Shown here one piece after another: positions 1-9,430 of a stretch of DNA of 64,000 bases (positions are counted from its first letter, which is position 1; the number at the start of each line of letters is the position of its first letter). Below the pieces are notes generated by a model that was given only the letters and a program-made list of their open reading frames with translations, was not told where the DNA came from and searched no databases. The stretch spans positions 62,001 to 126,000 of the forward strand of contig JADGDG010000002.1 of assembly GCA_016744995.1 (NCBI GenBank), given 5' to 3'. Made by a program: the position numbers and the translations under genes. The DNA is from Gammaproteobacteria bacterium. Lineage in GTDB: Bacteria > Pseudomonadota > Gammaproteobacteria > GRL18.

Positions 1-315
1 CCATAAATCAACATTTTTCACTGGCTTTTTACTGGCTGTTTTCCAACCTCTTTTTTTCCAGTTTATTATCCATTCTGTAATGCCTTTGCGCAGGTATTGT
101 GAGTCAGTGGTCAAGATAACTTCACAAGATCTGCTCAGTTGTGCAAGACCTTTAATTGCAGCAGTCATCTCCATTCTGTTATTTGTGGTATTCAGCTCAC
201 CACCAAAAAATTCTTTTTCTGTATCTTTAAAAACCATAAGTGCACCCCAGCCTCCTCGGCCAGGATTACCTTTACAGGCACCATCAGTATAAATGTAAAT
301 TTTATTTGTATCCAT
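1..315 (-). CDS. rnhA: Ribonuclease HI (partial, C-terminus outside window)
   Basis: Ribonuclease HI cuts the RNA strand of RNA-DNA hybrids in the cytoplasm. The 105 codons present begin with the family's N-terminal strand and the [11 protein letters not shown] motif. The acidic metal-binding residues D11, E49 (in NRMEMTAA) and D71 (in TTDSQYL) sit where E. coli has D10, E48 and D70. The protein runs off the left edge, so the last catalytic Asp and the C-terminus are not visible. It starts 15 bases after the stop of the methyltransferase gene, in the order gloB/yafS/rnhA known from E. coli, where dnaQ would be the next neighbour. Identity is clear from the motifs. Confidence 0.95.
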   Translation of the reverse strand, partial: MDTNKIYIYTDGACKGNPGRGGWGALMVFKDTEKEFFGGELNTTNNRMEMTAAIKGLAQLSRSCEVILTTDSQYLRKGITEWIINWKKRGWKTASKKPVKNVDLW

Positions 316-330
316 GCGGCTCTTTATTTT

Positions 331-1248
331 TTAGGTTTTATAGTTTGTGTGATGTTCTGAATGCTTGTTTGATTTCATATCAGCTGTTTCAACGGTATTA
401 GGTGATAAGAGTCTTTTAGATAATTTCCAGCCCTCCCGTATAGGTGTCATAGTAGAAACTCGTTTTGTGGCCACAAGAAGATAGCCTCCAGCAGGTAAAA
501 TTTTTGAGAATTGACCTGCCTGCTCCATAAATTCTAATTTTTCTAATAGCACCGTACTTCTGATAGGAGGTCGATAAAAATACTCGTTTACAAGGGTGAT
601 GTCAAATCCAAGCAGCTGCAGCCAGTCCCGCAGCCGTCGCTGGCTGATAAGATGGCCGCAAGAAGGTAATGGTACCTGATAATTTATTCCATTCTTATCT
701 CGCATATTTTCTGCGATATGCTTTTTTAATTCCCAGTACTTATGCCACAGCCCCCACAAACTAAACGGGTTAAAGCCTAAAAAAACGGCCTTTCCTTCGG
801 CAACTAGTACCCGTTCAACCTCTCGGAGGATCTGATGAGGATTTTTCTCAAATTCAAGAGTATGAGGTAATAACACGGCATCAACTGAATGATTTTGTAA
901 AGGCAGTTGTTCAAAATTTGAAAGTAAATGAGTCCCAAAAGAGACCTGATTGACTCGTTCAAGGGACTCAAATATAAACTGGAATGATGTTCTGGAATTT
1001 GCTGTCAAAGCAATGGCATTTTCATTATGAATATTATCAAGACAGCCAAGCTGTATCAGGTTGTAGCCAAAAATCTGCTCAAGCAGAGGCTCAAGTGACT
1101 GCTTTTCACTCTTAAGTAGTATTTGTCCCAAATCACTGCCATACCAGTCACGAACCATCAACCAGGGATCATCATAATCAATAAGGCTGGTTTCGTCTTT
1201 ATTTTTTTTCTTATTGAGAGAAGTGAAGAATTTTTTTGGTTTATTCAT
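331..1248 (-). CDS. yafS: YafS-like SAM-dependent methyltransferase
   Basis: This is a class I SAM-dependent methyltransferase of the YafS type; its substrate is not established. The 305-residue protein has a weak glycine motif (LIQLGCL, about residue 66) in place of the usual E/DxGxGxG. It also has the post-motif region VLLPHTLEFEKNPHQILREV and the LGFNPFSLWG segment typical of YafS. Its position between gloB (divergent) and rnhA (same strand) matches the E. coli yafS locus, which supports the family call more than the motif does. The N-terminus is lysine-rich and the C-terminal 40 residues are polar and probably disordered. Confidence 0.8.
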   Translation of the reverse strand: MNKPKKFFTSLNKKKNKDETSLIDYDDPWLMVRDWYGSDLGQILLKSEKQSLEPLLEQIFGYNLIQLGCLDNIHNENAIALTANSRTSFQFIFESLERVNQVSFGTHLLSNFEQLPLQNHSVDAVLLPHTLEFEKNPHQILREVERVLVAEGKAVFLGFNPFSLWGLWHKYWELKKHIAENMRDKNGINYQVPLPSCGHLISQRRLRDWLQLLGFDITLVNEYFYRPPIRSTVLLEKLEFMEQAGQFSKILPAGGYLLVATKRVSTMTPIREGWKLSKRLLSPNTVETADMKSNKHSEHHTNYKT

Positions 1249-1336
1249 TTGTATTTAGGATTTATTTCAGATGTATTTAGGATCTGGCTCTGATTATATT
1301 CATTTTTATAACAAATTTATGTCATAATCAGCCTCT

Positions 1337-2167
1337 ATGAATAAGGTTCAAAAAATATTACACAATAATCAGGATGATGTTAGCCCTGCTATTTCAAGAA
1401 TACCAGCCTTTGATGATAATTATATCTGGTTTATTCATGGTGTTGCAGAAAAACAGGCTGAGAAACAGATTATTATTGTTGATCCCGGTGATGCTGAGCC
1501 CGTTATTGATGCAATAGAAAGTAATCAATACCTTCCTCAGGCTATCTTTATAACACATCATCATGGTGATCATACGGGTGGTATCAATCAACTGCTTAAT
1601 AAATATGATATTCCTGTTTATGGGCCCAAAAATGAACCAATACCCCATTTAACCCATGCTTTATCTGACAAGCAAACAATTTCCATTGACTCAATGGGGT
1701 TATCTTATGAAATTCTCGACGTACCTGGTCATACCATTGGACATATTGCTTATTTGGGGCATCTAAACTTATTTATCGGCGATACATTATTTGCCGGGGG
1801 TTGTGGGCGTATTTTTGAAGGTACAGCCAAACAAATGCATAATTCATTGTCCAAATTACTTAATCTGGATGCTAAAACTCTAATCTTCTGTGCTCATGAG
1901 TATACACAGGATAATCTGAATTTTGCTAAAATAGCTGAACCCGGAAATAAAAAATTAGCTCAGCGGATACTGGATACCTCTAAAATGCGTTCAAACAATG
2001 AGGCAACAGTTCCTTCAACCCTTGAACTTGAATTACAAACAAACCCTTTTTTACGCTTTGATCAAGACTCTGTCAAATCTGCGGCTGAAAACTTTTCTAA
2101 ACAAGCACTTAAGACTCCTGCTGAAGTCTTTAAAGTGGTACGGTATTGGAAAGATACACTCGACTAA
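1337..2167 (+). CDS. gloB: Hydroxyacylglutathione hydrolase (glyoxalase II)
   Basis: Glyoxalase II hydrolyses S-D-lactoylglutathione to D-lactate and glutathione, the second step of methylglyoxal detoxification in the cytoplasm. The 276-residue protein has the metallo-beta-lactamase motif THHHGDH at residues 73-79 (metal ligands H74, H76, D78, H79) and further ligands H132, D149 and H187. The C-terminal part carries the glutathione-binding helical domain with the conserved NPFLR segment. It is about 15 residues longer at the N-terminus than usual, since the family normally begins near the IPAFDDNYIW motif at residue 22, but no better ATG lies closer. It is divergent from yafS and followed by mltD, as in other gammaproteobacteria. 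Confidence 0.95.
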   Translation: MNKVQKILHNNQDDVSPAISRIPAFDDNYIWFIHGVAEKQAEKQIIIVDPGDAEPVIDAIESNQYLPQAIFITHHHGDHTGGINQLLNKYDIPVYGPKNEPIPHLTHALSDKQTISIDSMGLSYEILDVPGHTIGHIAYLGHLNLFIGDTLFAGGCGRIFEGTAKQMHNSLSKLLNLDAKTLIFCAHEYTQDNLNFAKIAEPGNKKLAQRILDTSKMRSNNEATVPSTLELELQTNPFLRFDQDSVKSAAENFSKQALKTPAEVFKVVRYWKDTLD

Positions 2168-2206
2168 TTATCTTTAACTTCTATTGGTAACTTATAACAC
2201 CCTATT

Positions 2207-3841
2207 ATGACGATAAAATATTTATTTTTAATTTTTTTTAGCCTGATTTTTATCAGTGGATGCAGTTCACTCGATAAGGCTTCCCTTAATAACAATTCAG
2301 AAACGGTCTCAGTTAAAAAAGAACCTGACTATCTCAGCGATATCAATGCTGAAATAGAAGGTAAACAGGCTGAAGATGCGCCCATCATTTTATCCACAGA
2401 TAACTTAGCACACACAGATGAAACAAAAAAAAGCAAATCCGATACAGGTGATGTCTGGCTGCGTTTGCCTGAACTCTATCAGCTTTCTGATATACAAAAT
2501 AAGCGCATAGATACCCAGAAAAAATGGTTTTTAAAGCACAAAAAACACCTGAAGGATGTCTCTAAACGCGCAGCTCCTTTCCTGTATTTTATTACTGAAG
2601 AAGTTAATAAGCGTAATATGCCGGGAGAGATTGCACTACTGCCTATAATAGAAAGTAGTTTTAGACCCCGTGCTTACTCAAACATGAAAGCTTCTGGTTT
2701 GTGGCAATTTGTGCCTGCAACAGGCCGCTCTTTTGGTCTTAAACAAAACTGGTGGTATGACGGACGCAGAGATGTGTATCATTCAACGCTGGCCGCTTTA
2801 ACTTATCTACAGCAACTCAATAAATATTATAAGGGTGATTGGCTGCTTGCTCTGGCCGCTTATAATGCAGGCGCAGGGAATATTAATAAAGCAATAAAAA
2901 AGAACCTTAAAAAAGGCAAGGCCATTGATTATTGGTCATTGTCATTACCTAAAGAAACTTATAAATACATCCCCAAGCTGTTAGCCATATCTCAAATCGT
3001 GCAAAATAAACAGGCACTTGGTGTCAACTTGACACCTATAAAAAACACACCTCATTTGATGCTGGTTCAGACAGGTTCTCAAATTGATCTGTCAGTAGCT
3101 GCAAAAATGACAGATCTCAGTCTTAAGGAAATACGCAACTACAATCCGGCGTTTAAACAATGGGCAACTGATCCCGATGGCCCACACCAACTATTTTTAC
3201 CCATCAATCAGGTAGAGAAGTTTGAAAAACAACTGGCATTACTGGATAAAGAAGATCGGCTTCAATGGCATCGACATAAAATACGTTCTGGTGAAAGCCT
3301 GAGCGTAATTGCTCATAAATATAAAATATCTGTTGCGGCATTAAAAAAATCAAACCATTTAAAAAGCACTCGTATTCGGGCTGGTAAATACTTAATGGTA
3401 CCATCGGGCGATGCGAACAACATACCTGTACTTGCTAAAACATCATCAAAGAAAAAACATGTAAATAAACAAAAAATCTATAAAGTACGCCCGGGGGATT
3501 CTTTTTGGAAAATTGCAAAAAAATTCAATCTTTCTCACAAAAATTTGGCTGCAATGAATCACCTGTCCTCTGGTGATACTCTTTCTATTGGACAAGAGCT
3601 AAGCATTTCAAACCAGGCTGTACAGCAAAGCTCAACAGCAAGCAGCAGTTCCATGAAAAGCACTCAGAAAGATGTCATTAAATATAAAGTTAAATCAGGT
3701 GACTCTCTCTATACAATTTCAAAACAATTTAAAGTCAGTATTAATGATCTGAAACGCTGGAATCAGCTGGATGTACAACAATACCTTCAACCAGGCCAGG
3801 AACTCAAGGTCATTATTATTGCTTCGAGTCAGCCAATCTGA
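2207..3841 (+). CDS. mltD: Membrane-bound lytic murein transglycosylase D
   Basis: MltD is an outer-membrane lipoprotein that cleaves peptidoglycan glycan strands, forming 1,6-anhydromuramic ends. The 544-residue protein has a signal peptide and lipobox ending at Cys19 (ISGC). The SLT domain lies at about residues 115-260, with catalytic Glu149 (IIESSF), GLWQF near 164 and AYNAG at 218-222. Three LysM peptidoglycan-binding repeats follow at about 355-400, 425-470 and 493-540, separated by Ser/Lys-rich linkers. It is 39 bases downstream of gloB. The stop codon directly abuts the start codon of the ferredoxin gene, so the two are probably co-translated. Confidence 0.95.
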   Translation: MTIKYLFLIFFSLIFISGCSSLDKASLNNNSETVSVKKEPDYLSDINAEIEGKQAEDAPIILSTDNLAHTDETKKSKSDTGDVWLRLPELYQLSDIQNKRIDTQKKWFLKHKKHLKDVSKRAAPFLYFITEEVNKRNMPGEIALLPIIESSFRPRAYSNMKASGLWQFVPATGRSFGLKQNWWYDGRRDVYHSTLAALTYLQQLNKYYKGDWLLALAAYNAGAGNINKAIKKNLKKGKAIDYWSLSLPKETYKYIPKLLAISQIVQNKQALGVNLTPIKNTPHLMLVQTGSQIDLSVAAKMTDLSLKEIRNYNPAFKQWATDPDGPHQLFLPINQVEKFEKQLALLDKEDRLQWHRHKIRSGESLSVIAHKYKISVAALKKSNHLKSTRIRAGKYLMVPSGDANNIPVLAKTSSKKKHVNKQKIYKVRPGDSFWKIAKKFNLSHKNLAAMNHLSSGDTLSIGQELSISNQAVQQSSTASSSSMKSTQKDVIKYKVKSGDSLYTISKQFKVSINDLKRWNQLDVQQYLQPGQELKVIIIASSQPI

Positions 3842-4171
3842 ATGAAAACCTATGCAATTACCTTTTTTGATGATAGTGAGTCGCTTTCAGGACAGACCTT
3901 TCCATTAATTAGAGGGAAAACACTACTGAACAATATGTTATTACATAGTGTAGTCACTCACTCTAAATGCGGTGGTAAAGCAATTTGCGGACGTTGCCGA
4001 ATCAAAATACTTTCGCAACAGGATCACTGCAACAAACCAGTTGAAGAGGAAAAATTGATCCTAAATGAATCGCAGATTGAACAAGGCTGGCGTTTGGCTT
4101 GTCAGGTTCATTGTCTCAGAGATATCCAGGTCTATCTTCCCTCTGTCACGGAAATTGAGAAGCAATCATAA
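3842..4171 (+). CDS. 2Fe-2S ferredoxin
   Basis: This is a small plant-type [2Fe-2S] ferredoxin of 109 residues. Cys43, Cys49 and Cys52 form the C-x5-C-x2-C loop (CGGKAICGRC), and Cys87 in LACQVHC is the fourth ligand. There is no signal peptide, so it should be a cytoplasmic electron carrier, but its partner cannot be told from the sequence. The start codon abuts the mltD stop with no gap. The gene ends 49 bases before the TatT start, so it may be read on one transcript with the transporter genes, although a functional link to them is not evident. Confidence 0.88.
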   Translation: MKTYAITFFDDSESLSGQTFPLIRGKTLLNNMLLHSVVTHSKCGGKAICGRCRIKILSQQDHCNKPVEEEKLILNESQIEQGWRLACQVHCLRDIQVYLPSVTEIEKQS

Positions 4172-4220
4172 GCCGCTGGATATATTTGTATTTTTATTAA
4201 CCATTACCTATAATTTTGTT

Positions 4221-5093
4221 ATGAAACTAAACTCTTATAAACACCTTTTCAACATATCACTGGCTTTTTTTATTGTTTTAACAATGAGTTCTTGCTCATC
4301 AATTATTTCATCTGCAGCTAATAAAATGGCCAGCAATCTTTCTTATACTATTTTAAACTCAGATGATCCAAAAACAGTTTCCGATGGCGCGCCTGCTTAT
4401 TTACTTTTAATGGACAGTTTTCTTGTTGATTCTCCAGATAATCCAGATCTGCTTCAGTCTGGAGCAGGTCTGTATGGTGCTTATGCCAGCATTTTTGTTT
4501 CTGATCCTGTTCGAGCTAAACGAATGTCAGAAAAAGCCCTGGGTTATGCTGAGCGGGCACTCTGTATCTCAGATAAAGAATTGTGTCAGATCCGAAAACA
4601 GAACTTCGATATTTTTTCCAGCTATGCTAATCAAATAAATAAAAATAACCTATCATCCTGGTATATTTTTGGTACGGCCTGGGCTGGCTGGATTAAGGCT
4701 AATAGCAGCAGTATGAGCGCTATTTCAGATTTACCAAAGGTCACTTTAATCATGTCTACGATCGTAGAAATCGATGATTCCTGGAAAAATGGACAGGCTC
4801 AATTATATCTTGGTGTGCTTAATACTCTGTTACCACCAGCACTTGGAGGTAAACCTGATGTTGGTCAGAAGCACTTCAAACGTGCCATTGAAATCACCAG
4901 AGGGCATGATCTGAGCGCAAAGGTTCTTTATGCTGAAAAATATGCCCGGCTCATGTTTAATCAGGAGTTACACGATAAATTATTAAAAGAAGTCATTGCA
5001 GCCGATCCTTATTCTGAAAATCTAACCCTTATGAATATTTTAGCTCAGGAAAAAGCTCAGCAACTTCTTGCCTCATCTCATGACTATTTTTAA
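4221..5093 (+). CDS. tatT: TRAP transporter TatT-family lipoprotein
   Basis: TatT proteins are periplasmic lipoproteins with a TPR-like helical fold that associate with a DctP-type binding protein (TatP) in a subclass of TRAP transporters. The chosen ATG at 4221 gives 290 residues with a signal peptide and a lipobox ending LTMSSC. A longer open frame from 4065 would overlap the ferredoxin gene and bury the signal peptide. The conserved region LLLMDSFLVDSPDNPDLL followed by GAYASIFV, and the later ALGGKPDVGQKHFKRAIEI segment, are typical of the family. It precedes dctP, dctQ and dctM, which is the expected TatPT-TRAP context. Confidence 0.85.
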   Translation: MKLNSYKHLFNISLAFFIVLTMSSCSSIISSAANKMASNLSYTILNSDDPKTVSDGAPAYLLLMDSFLVDSPDNPDLLQSGAGLYGAYASIFVSDPVRAKRMSEKALGYAERALCISDKELCQIRKQNFDIFSSYANQINKNNLSSWYIFGTAWAGWIKANSSSMSAISDLPKVTLIMSTIVEIDDSWKNGQAQLYLGVLNTLLPPALGGKPDVGQKHFKRAIEITRGHDLSAKVLYAEKYARLMFNQELHDKLLKEVIAADPYSENLTLMNILAQEKAQQLLASSHDYF

Positions 5094-5147
5094 TTGCTTA
5101 AGTTATAATGTAAAATTCATGCCCAAGCTTTTTAATATGGAATAAAT

Positions 5148-6155
5148 ATGATCACCCATTTATCTCGTCTTTTTTTACTTTTTTTTCTCATTTTATTCAC
5201 TATCAGCCCGGTTAACGCAAAAACATTTAAAATCGCTTCCTTGTCTCCTGATGGCTCAGACTGGATGCAGACAATGCGTGCTGGAGCCAAAGAAATTAAA
5301 CAAAAAACCAATGGCAGGGTCAAATTTAAATTCTACCCCGGTGGTGTTATGGGTGATGATCAGGCTGTTTTGCGTAAAATTAGAATTGGACAACTCCATG
5401 GAGGAGCTCTGGCTGGTGGCAGTCTGGTTAAAGCGAACCAGGATTATCGAATATACAGCTTGCTGCTGACTTATAAAAATCAGGGCGAAATTAATCACGT
5501 GCGTCAGCATATAGATCCCACCATTAAACAGGGCTTTGAAAAAGGCGGCTTTGTTATCTTAGGCATGGCAGAGTCAGGCTTTGCTTATTCAATGTCTTCT
5601 AAGGAAGATATCAGCAGTATAAAAAAACTAAGACAACAGAAAGTCTGGGCTCCCAGTAATGACAAACTCTCTCAGGAAACACTGCAATCTTTTGGTGTCA
5701 CTCCAATTCCTTTACCTTATGGCGATGTACTTGCTGGATTGCAGACAGGATTAATTGACACGGTGGCAATGTCACCCATTGGAGCTATCGCATTACAATG
5801 GTATACACAGATAAAGTATGTCAATGATATGCCATTACTCTATTCATTAGGCATATTGGCAGTCAATGCAAAAGCCTTTAAAAAAATAAAACCTGCCGAT
5901 CAGAAAATTGTTCGTGAAGTTATGAGAAAAGCCTTTGATGCAATTGAAGTCACCAATCAGAAGAATAATATTGAGGCACTCGAAGTTCTTAAAAAATCAG
6001 GAATTAAGTTCATTCAGCCTTCTTCTGAGGACTATAAAAAATGGCAGGGACTCGCAGATAATGCCAATAAAAACATGGTTAATTCAGGCCAACTAGACTC
6101 TAAGTTAGTGTCTCAGGTTAAAAAATTATTAAAAGAATATCGCCAGAACCAATAA
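5148..6155 (+). CDS. dctP: TRAP transporter substrate-binding protein, DctP family
   Basis: This is the periplasmic solute receptor of a tripartite ATP-independent transporter. The 335-residue protein has an N-terminal signal peptide (cleavage near PVNA-KTF, residue 24). It also has DctP-family features: FYPGGVMGDD near 61-70, LRKIRIGQLHGG, and the later LPYGDVLAGLQTGLIDTV segment that contributes to the binding cleft. The family usually binds carboxylates through an Arg, but the ligand here cannot be predicted. It lies between tatT and dctQ and is most likely the TatP partner of the TatT lipoprotein. Confidence 0.9.
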   Translation: MITHLSRLFLLFFLILFTISPVNAKTFKIASLSPDGSDWMQTMRAGAKEIKQKTNGRVKFKFYPGGVMGDDQAVLRKIRIGQLHGGALAGGSLVKANQDYRIYSLLLTYKNQGEINHVRQHIDPTIKQGFEKGGFVILGMAESGFAYSMSSKEDISSIKKLRQQKVWAPSNDKLSQETLQSFGVTPIPLPYGDVLAGLQTGLIDTVAMSPIGAIALQWYTQIKYVNDMPLLYSLGILAVNAKAFKKIKPADQKIVREVMRKAFDAIEVTNQKNNIEALEVLKKSGIKFIQPSSEDYKKWQGLADNANKNMVNSGQLDSKLVSQVKKLLKEYRQNQ

Positions 6156-6159
6156 TTAA

Positions 6160-6666
6160 ATGATTAATTTTTTAAAAAAATTACGTGATAGTTTGCTGCA
6201 ATTTGAAGCAATACTTTTAGTCTCGACTTTTTTACTTATTTTAGCCATTGCAGTACTACAGATTTTTCTCAGGAATTTTTTTGATTCTGGTATTTTGTGG
6301 GCAGATACTTTTCTAAGAATTGCAGTACTCTGGATTGGCTTAATGGGTGCAATTTTTGCCAGCCGCACTAATAATCATATCAATATGAATCTCGGATTAA
6401 AATACCTCAGGGGTAACAGTCTTAGATTTGTCAAAGCTATTGTTCATTTGTTTACATGCATAATTTGTTTCATTGTTGCCTGGTACGGCATTAGCCTGGT
6501 CATTATGGAATACGAATATGCAAGCATTGCTTTTGCTTCCATACCTGTTTGGCTCAGCGTCAGTATTATTCCTCTTGGCTTTGCTATTATGGGGTTACGA
6601 TATTTCACTTTAGTCATTCTGCTGATTGCTGATCAGAATGTGAACGATCAGCCATCTCTGGATTAA
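6160..6666 (+). CDS. dctQ: TRAP transporter small permease, DctQ family
   Basis: This is the small membrane subunit of the TRAP transporter, which supports the large permease DctM in the inner membrane. The 168-residue protein shows four hydrophobic segments (about residues 17-37, 48-67, 90-112 and 125-150). It carries the family's LRNFFDSGILWADTFLRI and WIGLMGA regions. It begins 4 bases after the dctP stop codon, which indicates translational coupling, and is followed by dctM after 33 bases. Confidence 0.9.
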   Translation: MINFLKKLRDSLLQFEAILLVSTFLLILAIAVLQIFLRNFFDSGILWADTFLRIAVLWIGLMGAIFASRTNNHINMNLGLKYLRGNSLRFVKAIVHLFTCIICFIVAWYGISLVIMEYEYASIAFASIPVWLSVSIIPLGFAIMGLRYFTLVILLIADQNVNDQPSLD

Positions 6667-6699
6667 TGGAGATGGATAATATATGAGCAGGTCCATTTA

Positions 6700-7980
6700 A
6701 TGCTTTTTTTTATTATAGTCACCTTATTTATTCTGGCCTGGTTTGGTGCCCCGCTATTTACTTTAATTTTGTCGGTATCAATCATTGGTTTTACTTATCA
6801 GGAAATTGATTTAACCGTTATTCCTATTGAACTGTACCGAATAACGAACACTCCCCTGTTATTGGCTTTACCTTTATTTACTTTTACCGGTTTTTTAATG
6901 AGTGCAAGTAACACCTCACACCGCCTGGTCAGGCTATCCAGTGCATTATTGGGCTGGATCCCTTCTCAACTGGTTTTAGTAACACTCATTGCAAGTGCAC
7001 TATTTACAGCATTTACAGGCGCTACTGGTGTCACTATTGTCGCTCTGGGAGCACTGCTTTATCCTGCATTAAAAGAATCAGGCTATTCAGAGAAATTTTC
7101 TTTAGGCTTAATCACAACTTCAGGTAGTCTGGGATTACTATTGCCACCCTCTTTACCGCTTATCTTATACGTTGTCATAGTACAGCAACTGGATCTTGAG
7201 CAGAGTATCAGTATTGAAGAGGTTTTCTTAGCTGGCATTTTACCAACACTGCTTATGATAATTACTTTATTTGTCTGGAGTATCTGGCAAGTAAGGCATC
7301 AACCCGTAGTACGAAAAGAGTATAGCAATAAAGAATTACTATCCGCGTTGCGTGAATCAGTTTGGGAACTCCCACTCCCCTTTATTGTCCTTGGCGGTAT
7401 TTTTTCCGGCGTGTTTGCCGTATCAGAAGCTGCAGCGGTCACAGCACTCTACATTATCATTGTAGAAGTATTTATCTATAAAGAGGTCAGTCTCACCCAA
7501 TTACCTAAAGTCATTCAAAACTCAATGACAATGATTGGGGGCATACTTTTAATCCTGGCAAGTGCTTTAGCAATGACAAATTATCTTATTGATGCAGAGG
7601 TTCCAATCTTATTATTTGAATGGATAAAGAACCATATCGATAGTCAAATTACTTTCTTGCTATTATTAAACATTTTTCTGCTTATATTAGGTGCAATTCT
7701 TGATATTTTTTCTGCCATTGTCATCATCTCCCCCTTAATTGTCCCGGTGGCAATTAGTTTTGGTGTTCACCCGGTACATCTTGGGATCATATTTCTTGCT
7801 AATATGCAGTTAGGTTACTTAACCCCCCCTGTTGGCATGAATTTGTTTATTGCCAGCTATCGATTCAAAAAATCTATTTTTGATATTTATCGTTCAACTA
7901 TCATTATGATGCTGCTCCTGCTTGTTTGTGTTTTAATCATTACCTATGTACCATCACTGAGCCTGTTTTTTATTAATTAA
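6700..7980 (+). CDS. dctM: TRAP transporter large permease, DctM family
   Basis: DctM is the translocation subunit of the TRAP transporter and uses an ion gradient to drive solute uptake across the inner membrane. The 426-residue protein has about 12 hydrophobic segments and recognisable DctM motifs: FTGATGVTIVALG, SGSLGLLLPPSLPLILY and the C-terminal LGYLTPPVGMNLFIAS. It is the last gene of the tatT-dctP-dctQ-dctM run, which therefore encodes a complete transporter. Length is normal for the family. Confidence 0.93.
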   Translation: MLFFIIVTLFILAWFGAPLFTLILSVSIIGFTYQEIDLTVIPIELYRITNTPLLLALPLFTFTGFLMSASNTSHRLVRLSSALLGWIPSQLVLVTLIASALFTAFTGATGVTIVALGALLYPALKESGYSEKFSLGLITTSGSLGLLLPPSLPLILYVVIVQQLDLEQSISIEEVFLAGILPTLLMIITLFVWSIWQVRHQPVVRKEYSNKELLSALRESVWELPLPFIVLGGIFSGVFAVSEAAAVTALYIIIVEVFIYKEVSLTQLPKVIQNSMTMIGGILLILASALAMTNYLIDAEVPILLFEWIKNHIDSQITFLLLLNIFLLILGAILDIFSAIVIISPLIVPVAISFGVHPVHLGIIFLANMQLGYLTPPVGMNLFIASYRFKKSIFDIYRSTIIMMLLLLVCVLIITYVPSLSLFFIN

Positions 7981-8070
7981 TCAATTTTTTAACTCAACTG
8001 TCACTCCCTTAACAGTTTTTTGTTAAAAAGCAGTCTAAACTCTAATTATTGTTAAAAAGGCATTGATTTA

Positions 8071-9387
8071 ATGAAAGTTTTAATAGTCGAGCGTTCAAGA
8101 CTCCAACAAACCGTATTGTCACGCATATTCTCAGGTGAGGGAGCTATTGTTTCACTGGCACATAATTATGAAAATGCTTTAGAACGTCTTGTTGAGGAAG
8201 ATATTGATTTAGTCTGTACTGCCTGCCAGCTGGAACAACAACAAAACGGCATTGAGTTAGCTCGCTCTATTCGCCAAATTGCCAAATATCGTGAAATCCC
8301 TATATTGCTCATTGCCTCTTCAAATAATAATTTATCTACCCATGAAGCTTACAATGCCGGCATTACTGAAATATTTGATCGTAGTAGTTTTAAACAACTT
8401 TCAAATAAAATTCAGTCATTACTAAAACGGCGTACCTGTACCATCAATGCTCATATACTATATATTGAGGACAGCCAAACTGCAGCTGCATTAACCATGC
8501 GTGATCTCAAAGAAGCCAAAATTACTTTCGATCATTATTATAGTGCCGATGAAGCATTTATTGCCTATCAGGAAAAGCATAATGATTATGATATGGTCAT
8601 TACAGATGTTGTACTTGAGGGGCAGTTAGATGGTCTGGGTTTTGTTCGGGCAATAAGAGAAATTACTCCAGAAAACTACAAAATGCCCATACTTGCAGTC
8701 TCAGGACTTGATGATACATCCAGGCGGGTAGAATTACTTCGCTCAGGTGCCAATGATTATATTGTCAAACCCTATGTCAAAGAAGAGTTATTAGTGCGTG
8801 TCAAAAATCTCATCATGACTAAACATCTATTTGATCAGGTGGAATCTCAGCAAGAGCAATTATATAAACAAGCCATGCAGGATCACCTGACTGGCTTACA
8901 TAATCGTCATGCAATGGAAACTCTTTTGCCCAAGCTTTGTAGTGCTGCTATACGCCATAAAAAACCCCTTGGAATTTTGTTCTTCGACATTGATCATTTT
9001 AAAGAGGTTAATGATAAACATGGTCATATTGTTGGTGATGAAGTCCTCGCACACGTGGGTGAAATTATATTAAATAATTTTCGTGCAGAGGATTTTAGTG
9101 CACGCTATGGCGGTGAGGAATTTATTGTAGTGCTCTATGACACCACCTATGAACAAACGATAAGCATCGCAGAAAAATTTAGACAGAAAGTAGAGAATAC
9201 TGATTTTTCTAAACTAAAAATTACTATCAGCATCGGCGTACTGACGACATTTGTCAATTATGATACTGATATCCATGAACTTTTCGATCAGGCAGATTCC
9301 TTGCTGTATGAGGCTAAAGAGTCTGGAAGGAATAGAGTCTGCTCAAAGGATCAGACCCGATTAAATTTTAAAAGTAATATGCATTAA
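8071..9387 (+). CDS. Diguanylate cyclase with two receiver domains (REC-REC-GGDEF)
   Basis: This protein should synthesise the second messenger c-di-GMP under control of a phosphorelay. The 438 residues comprise a first receiver-like domain (about 1-118), a second receiver (about 125-250) and a C-terminal GGDEF domain (about 270-430). The second receiver keeps the acceptor D179 (VITDVVL) and its acidic pair (ED). The first has Ala51 where the acceptor Asp is expected and lacks the acidic pair, so it is probably not phosphorylated. The GGDEF domain has an intact active site, GGEEF (347-351), and a product-inhibition site RAED (338-341) five residues upstream. It stands alone, with no cognate kinase beside it. 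Confidence 0.92.
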   Translation: MKVLIVERSRLQQTVLSRIFSGEGAIVSLAHNYENALERLVEEDIDLVCTACQLEQQQNGIELARSIRQIAKYREIPILLIASSNNNLSTHEAYNAGITEIFDRSSFKQLSNKIQSLLKRRTCTINAHILYIEDSQTAAALTMRDLKEAKITFDHYYSADEAFIAYQEKHNDYDMVITDVVLEGQLDGLGFVRAIREITPENYKMPILAVSGLDDTSRRVELLRSGANDYIVKPYVKEELLVRVKNLIMTKHLFDQVESQQEQLYKQAMQDHLTGLHNRHAMETLLPKLCSAAIRHKKPLGILFFDIDHFKEVNDKHGHIVGDEVLAHVGEIILNNFRAEDFSARYGGEEFIVVLYDTTYEQTISIAEKFRQKVENTDFSKLKITISIGVLTTFVNYDTDIHELFDQADSLLYEAKESGRNRVCSKDQTRLNFKSNMH

Positions 9388-9430
9388 CCTTTTGTCCTGT
9401 TGCAAAACAAAAAGCCTGTAGAGTAATTTA

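Noticed and set aside
4065..4220. N-terminal extension of the TatT reading frame
   Set aside because: It would overlap the ferredoxin gene by over 100 bases and hide the signal peptide and lipobox that begin at 4221.
9389..9414. AT-rich hairpin between the diguanylate cyclase and the Cys-rich protein gene
   Set aside because: The stem is only weak A-T pairs with a poor T-run, so terminator function is not supported.
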